A stretch of DNA of 38,269 bases from SAR116 cluster bacterium MED-G04 (GTDB taxonomy: Bacteria; Pseudomonadota; Alphaproteobacteria; Puniceispirillales; UBA1172), in NCBI GenBank assembly GCA_002457135.1, contig NTKX01000010.1:1-38269 (forward strand), in the 5' to 3' direction. Made by a program: the position numbers and the translations under genes. The notes beneath the pieces are model-generated. The model was given only the letters and a program-made list of their open reading frames with translations, was not told where the DNA came from and did not search any database. Position 1 is the first letter of the stretch, and each line of letters begins with the position of its first letter. Below, one piece after another: positions 24,228 through 32,443 of the stretch.

Positions 24228-24838
24228 TACATTTTGCGGCGATCTTCGAGGACTTCGATTTCATCATCGCCGGAATAGAATTCCTCATCCTGCGCCGGGT
24301 CCCGTGGCGGGCGGCTGATCAGCTCCCTCAAACTGTCCAGTTCAATGAAATCATCCGTCTGGCGGCGCAGCACATCGGCCATCAGCGGCGGCCTTGATTT
24401 GAGCGTGGAAACAACCGTCACACGAATGCCCATGTCCTGGACTTCATGCAGCAGCCGGTTGAAATCACCATCACCGGAAAACAGCACAGCGTGTTCGATA
24501 TGCGGGGCCAGTTTCAGCATGTCGAGCGCCAGTTCCATATCCATGTTGCCCTTGATGCGGCGGCGCCCGGTTTCATGATCGGTGAACTCACGCGTTTGCT
24601 TGGTGACCATGGTGTAGCCGTTGTAATCCAGCCAGTCGGAAAGCCGCCGGATCGGGGCATAATCGGTTCCGTCCGGCAGGGCCGTGTAGTAATAGGCGCG
24701 GACCAACCGACCCTCGGACTTGAACATTTTCATCAGCTTTTCGTAATCAACCTCAAAACTGAGGGCGCGGGTCGTGGCGTGAAAATTTGCGCCATCGATA
24801 AAAACGGCGTATCGGTCATTTTGCGGTATGGAAAACAT
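24227..24838 (-). CDS. NYN domain (LabA/DUF88 family) protein
   Basis: A 203-residue protein with a PIN-like NYN nuclease fold. Acidic residues of the putative active site are seen in YAVFIDGANFHAT and AVLFSGDGDFNRLLHEVQ, with NMDMELALDML between. Family members are suspected RNases, and the LabA relatives act in regulation, but no substrate is known. The C-terminal part is acidic (DPAQDEEFYSGDDEIEVLEDRRK). It overlaps the UDGb start by one base. Its own 5' side faces an AT-rich, roughly 190-base region shared with folK, where I see no certain promoter. Confidence 0.9.
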   Translation of the reverse strand: MFSIPQNDRYAVFIDGANFHATTRALSFEVDYEKLMKMFKSEGRLVRAYYYTALPDGTDYAPIRRLSDWLDYNGYTMVTKQTREFTDHETGRRRIKGNMDMELALDMLKLAPHIEHAVLFSGDGDFNRLLHEVQDMGIRVTVVSTLKSRPPLMADVLRRQTDDFIELDSLRELISRPPRDPAQDEEFYSGDDEIEVLEDRRKM

Positions 24839-25026
24839 GGCAATCTCTTTTGGAGTGCGAGGCTGACTGGAAGTAGGGTAATAAAATAACGAACAAAAAG
24901 AATGTTTTAATTAATTATTATCGTCAGCATCTTGGTTGGACTAGATTATTGAAAAGGAAATTGATGTTGTCAATAAGAGTAATCAGCATGGATAGTTGGC
25001 AGGAATGACCAGCAGGGATAATCAGC
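24839..25026. other. AT-rich divergent intergenic region with duplicated folK start sequence
   Basis: This 188-base gap separates the minus-strand NYN gene from folK. Its middle (about 24880-24930) is strikingly AT-rich compared with the flanking genes and probably holds promoters for both directions, though none matches well enough to assign. TAATCAGCATGGAT occurs at 24980-24993 and again at 25019-25032, the second including the folK start. No RNA gene is recognisable. Confidence 0.5.
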
Positions 25027-25530
25027 ATGGATGATCAGGCGAGAATATTCCTCGGCATCGGTGCCAACCTGACACCGGACGGGTTTTCAGGCCCTAGGGA
25101 AGGGTGCATGGCCGCGATTGACAGCCTGGGTGAGGATGGCATCACGGTGAAATCAGTCTCACCATGGTACCGCACGGCCCCTGTCCCCCGATCGGACCAG
25201 CCCTGGTTCCAGAACGCGGTGGTCGAAATCGAAACCGACCTCACGCCGGATCAGCTGATCACGGTTTTGCACGAACGTGAGGCCCGGTTCGGCCGTGTCA
25301 GGATGGAGCGCAATGAAGCCCGCGTCCTCGATATCGATATCCTCGATTTTCGCGGCATGGTGATGAATGATCCTGTGGTCCTGCCGCATCCGCGCATGCA
25401 TGTTCGCGCCTTTGTGTTGAGGCCACTGGCCGATCTTTCCCCGGGCTGGGTTCACCCTGTATCCGGGCAGTCCATCGCCGCCCTGATCGCCGTTCTGGAC
25501 CCTGATGAAGAGATTGAAAAGGACCAATAG
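25027..25530 (+). CDS. folK: 2-amino-4-hydroxy-6-hydroxymethyldihydropteridine pyrophosphokinase
   Basis: A 167-residue HPPK, which transfers pyrophosphate from ATP to 6-hydroxymethyl-dihydropterin in folate synthesis. The signature blocks are LGIGANL near the N terminus, SPWYRTAPVPRSDQPWFQNAV, EARFGRVRMERNEARVLDIDILDF (with the HPPK Arg-Asp motif) and LPHPRMHVRAFVLRPLADLSP. The 14-base sequence TAATCAGCATGGAT containing the start also occurs 39 bases upstream, where the repeated ATG reaches a stop after six codons. folK next to rpoZ is a common alphaproteobacterial pairing. Confidence 0.94.
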   Translation: MDDQARIFLGIGANLTPDGFSGPREGCMAAIDSLGEDGITVKSVSPWYRTAPVPRSDQPWFQNAVVEIETDLTPDQLITVLHEREARFGRVRMERNEARVLDIDILDFRGMVMNDPVVLPHPRMHVRAFVLRPLADLSPGWVHPVSGQSIAALIAVLDPDEEIEKDQ

Positions 25531-25535
25531 AAGCC

Positions 25536-25564
25536 TTGCAATTAGCGGCCTTTTTGACTACTAT
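25536..25564 (+). promoter_or_regulatory. Candidate promoter of rpoZ-rsh
   Basis: TTGCAA (25536-25541) and TACTAT (25559-25564) are 17 bases apart in the 89-base folK-rpoZ gap, about 55 bases before rpoZ. An overlapping TTGACT at 25554 is an alternative -35, but its -10 is poor. Confidence 0.4.
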
Positions 25565-25619
25565 TCCCGCCTTGTTAAGCATAAGGCATCACCACACCCC
25601 TGAATGAGAGGAATTTCCC

Positions 25620-26066
25620 ATGGCACGCGTCACTGTTGAAGACTGCATTGAAAAAATTCCAAACCGTTTTGATCTGGTGCTGGTTGCGGCCCAGCGTGCC
25701 CGCGGCATTTCATCGGGTGACCCGCTGACCGTTGATCGTGATAACGATAAAAACCCGGTTGTTGCCCTGCGTGAAATCGCTGATGAAAGCATCTCTATTG
25801 ATGAAGTCAATGATGAGCTGATCAACAGCCTGCAACGGATGAAGCGCCGTGAGGAAGAGCAGGCCGCCATTGATGAGGCGGAAAGCATTTCCCAGAATGA
25901 CATGGGCGATTTCAATTCCATGCTCGAAAGCGATGCCAACGCGGCAGGGATGCAGATCGGTGAAGCCGGTGATTTCGGCGGTACTGATGCCGGTTCCTTT
26001 GCTGATGAAGGCGGGCAAACCGATGAAGGTTCCTTCGCTGATGAAGCTGAGGCCAGCGACGCCTGA
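25620..26066 (+). CDS. rpoZ: DNA-directed RNA polymerase omega subunit, with long acidic tail
   Basis: A 148-residue omega subunit that chaperones the beta' subunit and, with DksA/(p)ppGpp, affects stringent control. The conserved core [33 protein letters not shown] and [15 protein letters not shown] occupies residues 1-60. E. coli omega is 91 residues; here about 60 more follow, highly acidic, with the element GSFADE occurring twice at the end. The duplication is at DNA level: 19 bases repeated with one change at 25992-26010 and 26028-26046. Long acidic omega tails occur in alphaproteobacteria. The rsh gene follows directly, linking the polymerase subunit with ppGpp synthesis. Confidence 0.94.
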   Translation: MARVTVEDCIEKIPNRFDLVLVAAQRARGISSGDPLTVDRDNDKNPVVALREIADESISIDEVNDELINSLQRMKRREEEQAAIDEAESISQNDMGDFNSMLESDANAAGMQIGEAGDFGGTDAGSFADEGGQTDEGSFADEAEASDA

Positions 26067-26145
26067 TCCGGCCTGTCCCGCCGCGCTTTAATGCGGTAAT
26101 ACACCATTTCCGGTATCGTTAATTTTTCGCGATTCTGGTATAGTT

Positions 26146-28272
26146 ATGTCAATGGACAGCGCAACCACTCTTGTCTCTAAGATCAAAGGCTACAACCCTG
26201 ATGTGAATTGCGGGGTGGTTAGTTCTGCGTATGAATTTGCCCGCAAGGCGCATCACGGCCAGTTGAGGGCATCGGGCGACCCCTACATTACCCACCCGCT
26301 CCAGGTTGCCGATATTCTGGCGGATATGCGGCTTGATCAGGCCAGCATCATCACCGCCCTCCTGCATGATGTGGTTGAGGATACGGGCGTTACGCTCGAC
26401 ACCATCACCGATGAATTTTCCGATGAAGTTGCCCGGCTTGTTGATGGCGTGACCAAGCTGACCCGGATTGAGATGCAATCTGACAACAAGCAGGCTGAAA
26501 ACTTTCGCAAACTGGTTCTGGCCATGAGTGAGGATATCCGCGTGCTGATCGTCAAGCTCGCTGACCGCACCCATAACATGCGCACCATTGATTATATCGA
26601 CAGTCAGGAAAAACGGGAACGCATCGCGCAGGAAACCCTGTCCATCTTTGCGCCGCTGGCTGAGCGGATCGGCATTTCCCATTTCCAGCATGAGCTTGAG
26701 GACAGGGCCTTTGCGGTCATCAACCCTGGCGCTCGTTCCTCCATCATCTCCCGCATTGATAACCTGACCAGCGCGTCCGAAAACACGGTTCGCCGGATCA
26801 GGGGGGAGCTGCTGAAAGTGCTTGAGGAACAGGGGCTGGAGGCCGAGATTTCAGGCCGCCAGAAAACCCCCTATTCGATCTGGCGCAAGATGCAGCGCCA
26901 GAAGGTTGAAATGGAAGACCTCGCCGATATCATGGCGTTTCGTATCGTCGTTGAGGATGAGGCGGAATGCTATCGTGCGCTCGGTATCCTGCACCGCAAT
27001 TTCAAGGTCGTCATGGGACGGTTCAAGGATTATATCTCCACGCCGAAACGCAACCGCTATCAATCGCTGCATACCGGGGTGATCGGCCCGCTCAAGAAAA
27101 AAATCGAAATCCAGATCCGCACGCCCGAAATGCATGAAATCGCTGAACGCGGTGTTGCCGCCCACTGGCGCTACAAGGAAAAGGGCGCACCCGCCCAGCC
27201 TGAGGAAAAAAGCCAGATGAAATGGCTCAATGATCTGGTCAATATCCTGGAAAACGCCCATTCCCCTGATGAGTTCCTCGAACACACCCAGATGGAAATG
27301 TACGCCGATCAGGTTTTCTGTTTCACCCCGAAAGGCGCGCTGATTGCCCTGCCCAAGGATTCCACCACGGTGGATTTTGCCTATGCCGTTCACACCGATG
27401 TTGGCAATAACTGTGTTGCCGCCAAGATCAACGGCAAGACCAGGCAACTGGCGACCCCGCTTCGCAACGGGGATCAGGTTGAAATCATGACCTCAAAATC
27501 AACCCAGCCCAACCCTGAATGGGAAAACTTCGTCAAGACAGGGCGGGCCAAATCCATGATCCGGCGGTTCATTCGCCAGCAGAAACAGCAGGAATTCAGC
27601 CGCCTCGGCAAGGCGCTCCTGAAAAAGACCTTTCGTGAGGAAAAACGCCAGCTCGATACCTCCAAACTGTTGCCGGCACTGGCGCATTTCAACGCCTCCT
27701 CGGATGAAGAGCTGTTTGCCCGTGTCGGCGAAAACCTGATTGATCCCGATGATGTCTTCAATCAGGTGTTCCCGAACGCCAAACCCCAGCCAAAGAAAAA
27801 ACCGGCACCATCCAGTCGGCGCAAACCATCGCTCAACATCAAGGGGCTGATCCCCGGGATGGCGGTGCATATCGGCAAATGCTGTCATCCCCTGCCGGGG
27901 GAACGGATCATCGGGATCATCACCACGGGCAAGGGGCTGACCGTGCATCGCGTGGATTGCCAGAACCTGGAAAAATTCAACACCATGCCCGAATTGTGGG
28001 TCGATATCGAATGGGGCAGGGACCAGCCCAATATCGTCACCGCCCGGCTGGAGGCGGTGTTGACCAACCGTCCGGGCAGCCTGGCCTCGGTGACCACCCA
28101 GATCAGCCAGAACCAGGGTAATATCACGAACCTCCAGCTGGTCTCCCGTGAGGAGGATTTCTTCAAATTCTTCATTGAGGTTGAGGTTAATCACGTCCGC
28201 CACATGACCGCGATCATCGCCACATTGCGGGCCAATGAGGCTGTGGAGAGCGTGGAAAGGGCGAAAACCTGA
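26146..28272 (+). CDS. rsh: Bifunctional (p)ppGpp synthetase/hydrolase (Rsh)
   Basis: A 708-residue RelA/SpoT homologue that makes and degrades (p)ppGpp. The HD hydrolase domain spans about residues 20-180, with ALLHDVVEDTG (H74, D75). The synthetase domain (about 200-360) has RFKDYISTPKRNRYQSLHTG and IEIQIRTPEMHEIAERGVAAHW. A TGS domain follows (about 390-450, DQVFCFTPKGALIALPKDS), then the zinc-finger/helical region with GKCCHPLPGE and a C-terminal ACT domain (about 630-705). Both enzymatic domains look intact. ATG at 26146, with a second in frame two codons later, starts the protein. It shares its stop codon base with the DUF2062 gene (TGATG). Confidence 0.96.
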   Translation: MSMDSATTLVSKIKGYNPDVNCGVVSSAYEFARKAHHGQLRASGDPYITHPLQVADILADMRLDQASIITALLHDVVEDTGVTLDTITDEFSDEVARLVDGVTKLTRIEMQSDNKQAENFRKLVLAMSEDIRVLIVKLADRTHNMRTIDYIDSQEKRERIAQETLSIFAPLAERIGISHFQHELEDRAFAVINPGARSSIISRIDNLTSASENTVRRIRGELLKVLEEQGLEAEISGRQKTPYSIWRKMQRQKVEMEDLADIMAFRIVVEDEAECYRALGILHRNFKVVMGRFKDYISTPKRNRYQSLHTGVIGPLKKKIEIQIRTPEMHEIAERGVAAHWRYKEKGAPAQPEEKSQMKWLNDLVNILENAHSPDEFLEHTQMEMYADQVFCFTPKGALIALPKDSTTVDFAYAVHTDVGNNCVAAKINGKTRQLATPLRNGDQVEIMTSKSTQPNPEWENFVKTGRAKSMIRRFIRQQKQQEFSRLGKALLKKTFREEKRQLDTSKLLPALAHFNASSDEELFARVGENLIDPDDVFNQVFPNAKPQPKKKPAPSSRRKPSLNIKGLIPGMAVHIGKCCHPLPGERIIGIITTGKGLTVHRVDCQNLEKFNTMPELWVDIEWGRDQPNIVTARLEAVLTNRPGSLASVTTQISQNQGNITNLQLVSREEDFFKFFIEVEVNHVRHMTAIIATLRANEAVESVERAKT

Positions 28273-28829
28273 TGCTGTTCCGGTCACGCACACATTCATG
28301 GGTTCTGATGCTGATTGCGTTCATCTGGCCCAAGAAAGGCTTCATCCGGGGCTGGATTTACCTTGCCCTCAGGGTGCTGAGGCTGCGGTCATCGGATTAC
28401 TCGCTGGCGGCTGGCCTGGCTTGCGGTGCGTTTGCATCCTTCACGCCGTTTCTCGGGGTTCACATCATTATCGCCGCCGGTCTGGCCTGGCTCATTGGCG
28501 GCAACATGGTGATGGCGCTCATTGGCACCTTTGTCGGCAACCCATGGACGTTTCCGTTCATCTGGGCGGCGACCTATGCCATGGGGTCTTGGATACTGGG
28601 GCTGGAACAGATCATTGATGACCTGACCCAGCTTAATTTCAGCCTCCTCATGGCTTACCCGGGGCAGGTCTTTTACGCCATGACCATTGGCAGTCTGGTG
28701 CTGGGGGTTCCGTTTGCCGTTATGTTGCTGGGGCTTTGCTATGCCTCCGCCGGGCATGTCCGGGTGCTGTTTCAGGTGATCAAGCAGAACCGGATGAAGA
28801 AAATCAGGTTAAAGAGGAAAACACCATGA
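28272..28829 (+). CDS. DUF2062 domain membrane protein
   Basis: A 185-residue membrane protein with about three hydrophobic segments. The DUF2062 core contains [22 protein letters not shown], the typical small-residue first segment ending in TPFLG, then [21 protein letters not shown] with the conserved GNPWT. Function is unknown. It starts on the last base of the rsh stop and ends overlapping pdxJ by four bases, so it is embedded in a coupled operon, the usual alphaproteobacterial position between rsh and pdxJ. Confidence 0.9.
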   Translation: MLFRSRTHSWVLMLIAFIWPKKGFIRGWIYLALRVLRLRSSDYSLAAGLACGAFASFTPFLGVHIIIAAGLAWLIGGNMVMALIGTFVGNPWTFPFIWAATYAMGSWILGLEQIIDDLTQLNFSLLMAYPGQVFYAMTIGSLVLGVPFAVMLLGLCYASAGHVRVLFQVIKQNRMKKIRLKRKTP

Positions 28830-29584
28830 CGGTTTCGGCAGAAACGCTCCGGCTCGGGGTGAATATTGATCATGTTGCCACGGTGCGCAACGCCCGTGGC
28901 GGGGTCCATCCTGACCCGGTGGACGCGGCCATGATGGCTATTGAGGCTGGTGCCGACGGCATCACCGCGCATTTGCGTGAAGACCGCCGTCATATTCGTG
29001 ATGATGATATTGCCCGGCTCAAGGCAACCATCACCCGGCCGCTCAATTTTGAGATGGCCGCCACTGAGGAAATGCTGAAAATTGCGCTAGAACATGCGCC
29101 CAACGCGGCCTGTATTGTTCCCGAGAGGCGCGAGGAAGTCACCACAGAGGGCGGGCTGGACGTTATCACCCACCGCCCCCGGATTGAGATGATTGCCACC
29201 GCGCTCCGCGCCAAGGGCATTCGCGTGTCGCTTTTTGTTGAGGCTGATCAGGCCCAGCTGGAGGCATCGGCCGCCATCGGGGCTGATATCATTGAGTTGC
29301 ACACAGGGCGTTATTGCCATGCCGAGGGGAGTGAAAGGGCATCAGAGCTTGCCCGGCTTGCCCGCGGTGCCGGGATCGCTGCTGATCTGGGGCTTGAATG
29401 CCATGCCGGTCACGGTCTTGGGTTTGATACCGTGGCTCCGGTGGCGGCAATCCCCCAGGTGGTGGAGCTCAATATCGGGCATTTTCTGATTGGTGAAGCG
29501 ATCATGCTGGGGCTTGGCCCGGCCTGCCGCAAGATGCGCCTCCTGATGGATCAGGCCCGGTCCGGGGGGCAGATTTCAGCATGA
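28826..29584 (+). CDS. pdxJ: Pyridoxine 5'-phosphate synthase
   Basis: A 252-residue TIM-barrel enzyme joining 1-deoxyxylulose 5-phosphate and 3-amino-2-oxopropyl phosphate to make pyridoxine 5'-phosphate. [52 protein letters not shown] and [12 protein letters not shown] are all characteristic. ATG at 28826 follows a GAGG site by about eight bases and overlaps the DUF2062 stop (ATGA). An open frame begins further upstream, inside DUF2062, but lacks family similarity. Its stop overlaps acpS in the same way. Confidence 0.96.
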   Translation: MTVSAETLRLGVNIDHVATVRNARGGVHPDPVDAAMMAIEAGADGITAHLREDRRHIRDDDIARLKATITRPLNFEMAATEEMLKIALEHAPNAACIVPERREEVTTEGGLDVITHRPRIEMIATALRAKGIRVSLFVEADQAQLEASAAIGADIIELHTGRYCHAEGSERASELARLARGAGIAADLGLECHAGHGLGFDTVAPVAAIPQVVELNIGHFLIGEAIMLGLGPACRKMRLLMDQARSGGQISA

Positions 29585-30018
29585 TCATCGGTATTGGCAC
29601 CGATATTGTGGTCATTGACCGGATCAACGCGGCCATCACCCGTTTTGGTGACCGGTTTCTGAGGCGTATTTTCACCGATGGTGAGATCAGCCAGGCCCAA
29701 AAGCGCAAATCACCTGACACCGGACCCGACACTGGACCCGACACCGGACCCGACACTGGGCCAAACGCCCGTTTCTATGCCATGCGTTTCGCCGCCAAGG
29801 AAGCGGCGTGGAAAGCCCTGTCCCCGGGGCGGGATCAGGGCGTTGGCTGGCGCGATTTTGAAGTCATCAGCAACCCTGATGGATCACCGGGGCTGTTGTT
29901 CCATGGCAGGGCCGCCGGTGTTTTTGAAACCATGACCAACGGCAAGGGTAAAACCAGCCTGTCGCTTTCCGATGATGGCGGCTTTGCGCTTGCTTTTGTG
30001 GTGCTTTCCGCGTCATAA
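29581..30018 (+). CDS. acpS: Holo-[acyl-carrier-protein] synthase with internal repeat insertion
   Basis: A 145-residue phosphopantetheinyl transferase that converts apo-ACP to holo-ACP. Mg-binding residues are D8 ([10 protein letters not shown]) and E74 ([12 protein letters not shown]). In E. coli AcpS these residues are D9 and E58, so the distance is about 17 residues longer here. The extra length is a four-unit PDTG repeat at residues 45-60, encoded by 12-base units at 29713-29760, in the loop between QAQKRKS and the [11 protein letters not shown] helix. The rest looks normal, so the enzyme is probably active. It overlaps pdxJ by four bases; lepB follows after 26 bases. Confidence 0.93.
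   Translation: MIIGIGTDIVVIDRINAAITRFGDRFLRRIFTDGEISQAQKRKSPDTGPDTGPDTGPDTGPNARFYAMRFAAKEAAWKALSPGRDQGVGWRDFEVISNPDGSPGLLFHGRAAGVFETMTNGKGKTSLSLSDDGGFALAFVVLSAS
29713..29760 (+). repeat. In-frame tandem repeat inside acpS
   Basis: Four 12-base units, each coding Pro-Asp-Thr-Gly. The Thr codons alternate ACC/ACT/ACC/ACT, so the array can also be read as two 24-base units, which suggests a two-unit piece was duplicated. Confidence 0.92.
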
Positions 30019-30044
30019 GGTCATGATTGCATTACAGGTGAGCC

Positions 30045-30878
30045 ATGAGTAAGCGCAAAGAGAAATTGAGCAAAACACCAAATACTCCCGAGAAAACAGG
30101 GATGTTCAGCAAAATCATTCCGGGCTTCAGCTGGCTCCGGTCAAGCGATAGCGACAACAAGGATGAAGGCATCTTCGGTTTTATCCGCACCTTCGGGATC
30201 GCCATCGGGATTGCTATTGTGTTCCGCTCGTTTCTGTTTGAACCGTTCAGCATTCCGTCAGGATCAATGATCCCGACACTGAAAATCGGTGATTATCTCT
30301 TTGTATCGAAATATTCTTACGGCTACTCGCGCTATTCGTTTCCGTTCGCGCTGATCCCTTTTTCGGGCCGCATTGCCAGCAGTGAACCTGAGCGCGGCGA
30401 TGTTATCGTTTTCCGCAAACCCGGTGATGAAAGCGTTGATTATATCAAGCGCCTGATCGGTCTGCCCGGCGATAAGGTTCAGGTCATCGGCGGCATCCTC
30501 CACATCAATGACACACCGGTCAAGCGTAACCAGATTGCCACCGGGCAGGTGGGTGGCGGGCTTTTTGTCCGCACCGCCACGGTCTATAATGAAACCTTCC
30601 CCGATGGCCATGTTCACACCATCCAGGAATTCAGTGATGAAGACCGGATGGATAACACCCTGGCGCGAACGGTTCCGGATGATCATTTTTTCTTCATGGG
30701 TGATAACCGCGATAACTCCCGCGACAGTCGCGCCGAGATCGGGTTTGTTCCCCGGCAAAACCTCATTGGCCGTGCCGAGTTTCTGTTTTTCTCCACCAAT
30801 GGCAAGGCGGCTTTCTGGCAGGTCTGGAAATGGCCCTTCACCATTCGCTTTGACCGCATAGGCATGTCCATTGACTGA
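30045..30878 (+). CDS. lepB: Signal peptidase I
   Basis: A 277-residue inner-membrane serine protease that removes signal peptides from exported proteins. One membrane span lies at about 48-65 (RTFGIAIGIAIVFRSFLF). The catalytic serine is S74 in PSGSMIPTL and the general-base lysine is K135 in DYIKRLIGLPGD. The GDNRDNSRDSR box is near residue 225. The N-terminal cytoplasmic stretch of about 45 residues is Lys-rich. Its end overlaps the TTG start of rnc by eight bases. The order acpS-lepB-rnc-era is conserved in alphaproteobacteria. Confidence 0.95.
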   Translation: MSKRKEKLSKTPNTPEKTGMFSKIIPGFSWLRSSDSDNKDEGIFGFIRTFGIAIGIAIVFRSFLFEPFSIPSGSMIPTLKIGDYLFVSKYSYGYSRYSFPFALIPFSGRIASSEPERGDVIVFRKPGDESVDYIKRLIGLPGDKVQVIGGILHINDTPVKRNQIATGQVGGGLFVRTATVYNETFPDGHVHTIQEFSDEDRMDNTLARTVPDDHFFFMGDNRDNSRDSRAEIGFVPRQNLIGRAEFLFFSTNGKAAFWQVWKWPFTIRFDRIGMSID

Positions 30879-31551
30879 TGAGGGAAGCATTACCGAAGCC
30901 CGCGCAGCCCTGCTGGATCAGCTTGGCTACCGGTTTCGGGATGAAAGCCTGATTGATGAAGCCCTGACCCATCCCAGCATGGCCGTCATTGATCCCGGGC
31001 GGAGCCATTACCAGCGGCTTGAATTTCTCGGTGATCGCGTCCTTGGCCTTGTTATTGCCGACAGTCTCTTCAGCCTGGTTGATGATGAACGTGAAGGCCT
31101 GCTGACCCGCCGATACGCAGAATGCGTTGAAAACGCTGCCCTTGCCCGGGTTGCCCGTGATCTGGGGATTGGCCCGGCCTTGCGGGTTCAGCCCAACACC
31201 AATCTGGCCGAAACCGACAAGGTGCTGGCCGATGCGCTGGAGGCGATGATCGGTGCCATCTGGCGTGATGGCGGCATGGAAGAGGTGCGGCCGGTGATCC
31301 TCAGCATATGGGGCAATCTGATGGAAACTGGCAGCACCCGCAAGGACAGCAAATCCGCCTTGCAGGAATACGCGCTGGAACGGAAAATGGGTCTGCCCGT
31401 TTATGAAGTGGTGGACCGGAGTGGACCTGATCACGCACCCCAGTTTGTGATCGCCGTGTCGCTCGGTGAATGGCGGCTTGAGGCGAAAGGCGCATCAAAA
31501 CGTCAGGCCGAACAGCAAGCCGCATCCCTGATGCTGGAGGAAATACGATGA
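30871..31551 (+). CDS. rnc: Ribonuclease III
   Basis: A 226-residue double-strand-specific endoribonuclease for rRNA and mRNA processing. The RNase III signature is QRLEFLGDRVLGL, with the Glu/Asp metal ligands, and the second Glu lies in DALEAMIGAIWRDGG. The Arg after the Asp, where enterobacteria have Ser, is usual in alphaproteobacteria. A dsRNA-binding domain follows (about 155-226, KSALQEYALERKMGLPVYEV and GASKRQAEQQAASLML). No ATG is available at the right place: TTG at 30871, inside the end of lepB, gives a full N terminus. era overlaps by four bases. Confidence 0.94.
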   Translation: MTDEGSITEARAALLDQLGYRFRDESLIDEALTHPSMAVIDPGRSHYQRLEFLGDRVLGLVIADSLFSLVDDEREGLLTRRYAECVENAALARVARDLGIGPALRVQPNTNLAETDKVLADALEAMIGAIWRDGGMEEVRPVILSIWGNLMETGSTRKDSKSALQEYALERKMGLPVYEVVDRSGPDHAPQFVIAVSLGEWRLEAKGASKRQAEQQAASLMLEEIR

Positions 31552-32441
31552 CCCGTGCTGGATTTGTATCGCTGATCGGGCCGCCCAATGCGGGCAAATC
31601 AACCCTCATGAATACCCTGGTGGGAACCAAGGTTTCGATTGTCACGCCAAAAGTGCAGACGACCCGGTCACGGGTTCGCGGCATTGCCATGCATGATGAT
31701 GCCCAGGTGATCTTTATCGACACCCCGGGTATCTTCACCCCGAAACGGCGGCTGGATCGCGCCATGGTCAGCGCCGCCTGGCAGGGGGCATCGGATGGTG
31801 ATCTGGTGGTGCTGGTGCATGACGCGGCGCGGTCACAGATTGATGATGACACGTTGAGGATTCTCGATCAGCTCAACACCAACAATGTCAGGGCCGCGCT
31901 GGTGCTGAACAAGATTGATCTGATGGATCGTGAAAAACTGCTGGAACGCGCCAGTGCGCTCAGCTCAAGGGCTGAATTCAGCCAGGTTTTCATGCTCTCG
32001 GCGGAAAAGGCCAGCGGCACGGATGACTTCCTCAAATGGCTGGCCAGCCAGATGCCCGAAGGCCCGTATTATTTCGACCCCGAGGACCTGTCCGATATGC
32101 CGCAACGCCTGTTGGCGGCAGAGGTTTTGAGGGAAAAACTATTCCTCAACCTGCATCAGGAATTGCCCTATCAGCTCACGGTGGAAACCGAACAATGGCT
32201 GGAAAAGGATGATGGCAGTGCCGAGGTCCGCTGTTCCATCTACGTTGCCCGTGAGGGGCATCGCGGCATCATCCTCGGCAAGGGCGGCAAGACGCTTGGC
32301 CGCATCGGCCAGCAGGCGAGGCTGGAACTGGAGGAGGCGCTGGATCGCCGTATCCACCTCCTGACTCATGTCAAATACAGCAAGGACTGGATGAATGATC
32401 CATCGCGCTATCGTGACTGGGATCTGGATTTCAACGCCTGA
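31548..32441 (+). CDS. era: GTPase Era
   Basis: A 297-residue GTPase needed for 30S ribosome maturation through binding near the 3' end of 16S rRNA. G-motifs: GPPNAGKST (11-19), the switch region QTTRSRVRG, DTPGIFTPKRRLDRAM and NKIDLMD. The C-terminal KH domain contains VRCSIYVAREGHRGIILGKGGKTLGRIG, with the GxxG loop as GKGGKT. The start overlaps rnc by four bases and recO begins two bases after its stop. Confidence 0.96.
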   Translation: MTRAGFVSLIGPPNAGKSTLMNTLVGTKVSIVTPKVQTTRSRVRGIAMHDDAQVIFIDTPGIFTPKRRLDRAMVSAAWQGASDGDLVVLVHDAARSQIDDDTLRILDQLNTNNVRAALVLNKIDLMDREKLLERASALSSRAEFSQVFMLSAEKASGTDDFLKWLASQMPEGPYYFDPEDLSDMPQRLLAAEVLREKLFLNLHQELPYQLTVETEQWLEKDDGSAEVRCSIYVAREGHRGIILGKGGKTLGRIGQQARLELEEALDRRIHLLTHVKYSKDWMNDPSRYRDWDLDFNA

Positions 32442-32443
32442 TC

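Noticed and set aside
26081-26096. CCGC...GCGG hairpin between rpoZ and rsh
   Set aside because: Only four base pairs with an eight-base loop and no T run; unlikely to stop transcription.
27499-28299. Minus-strand 266-codon frame opposite the rsh C terminus
   Set aside because: Antisense shadow of the TGS-ACT region of Rsh, without own signals.
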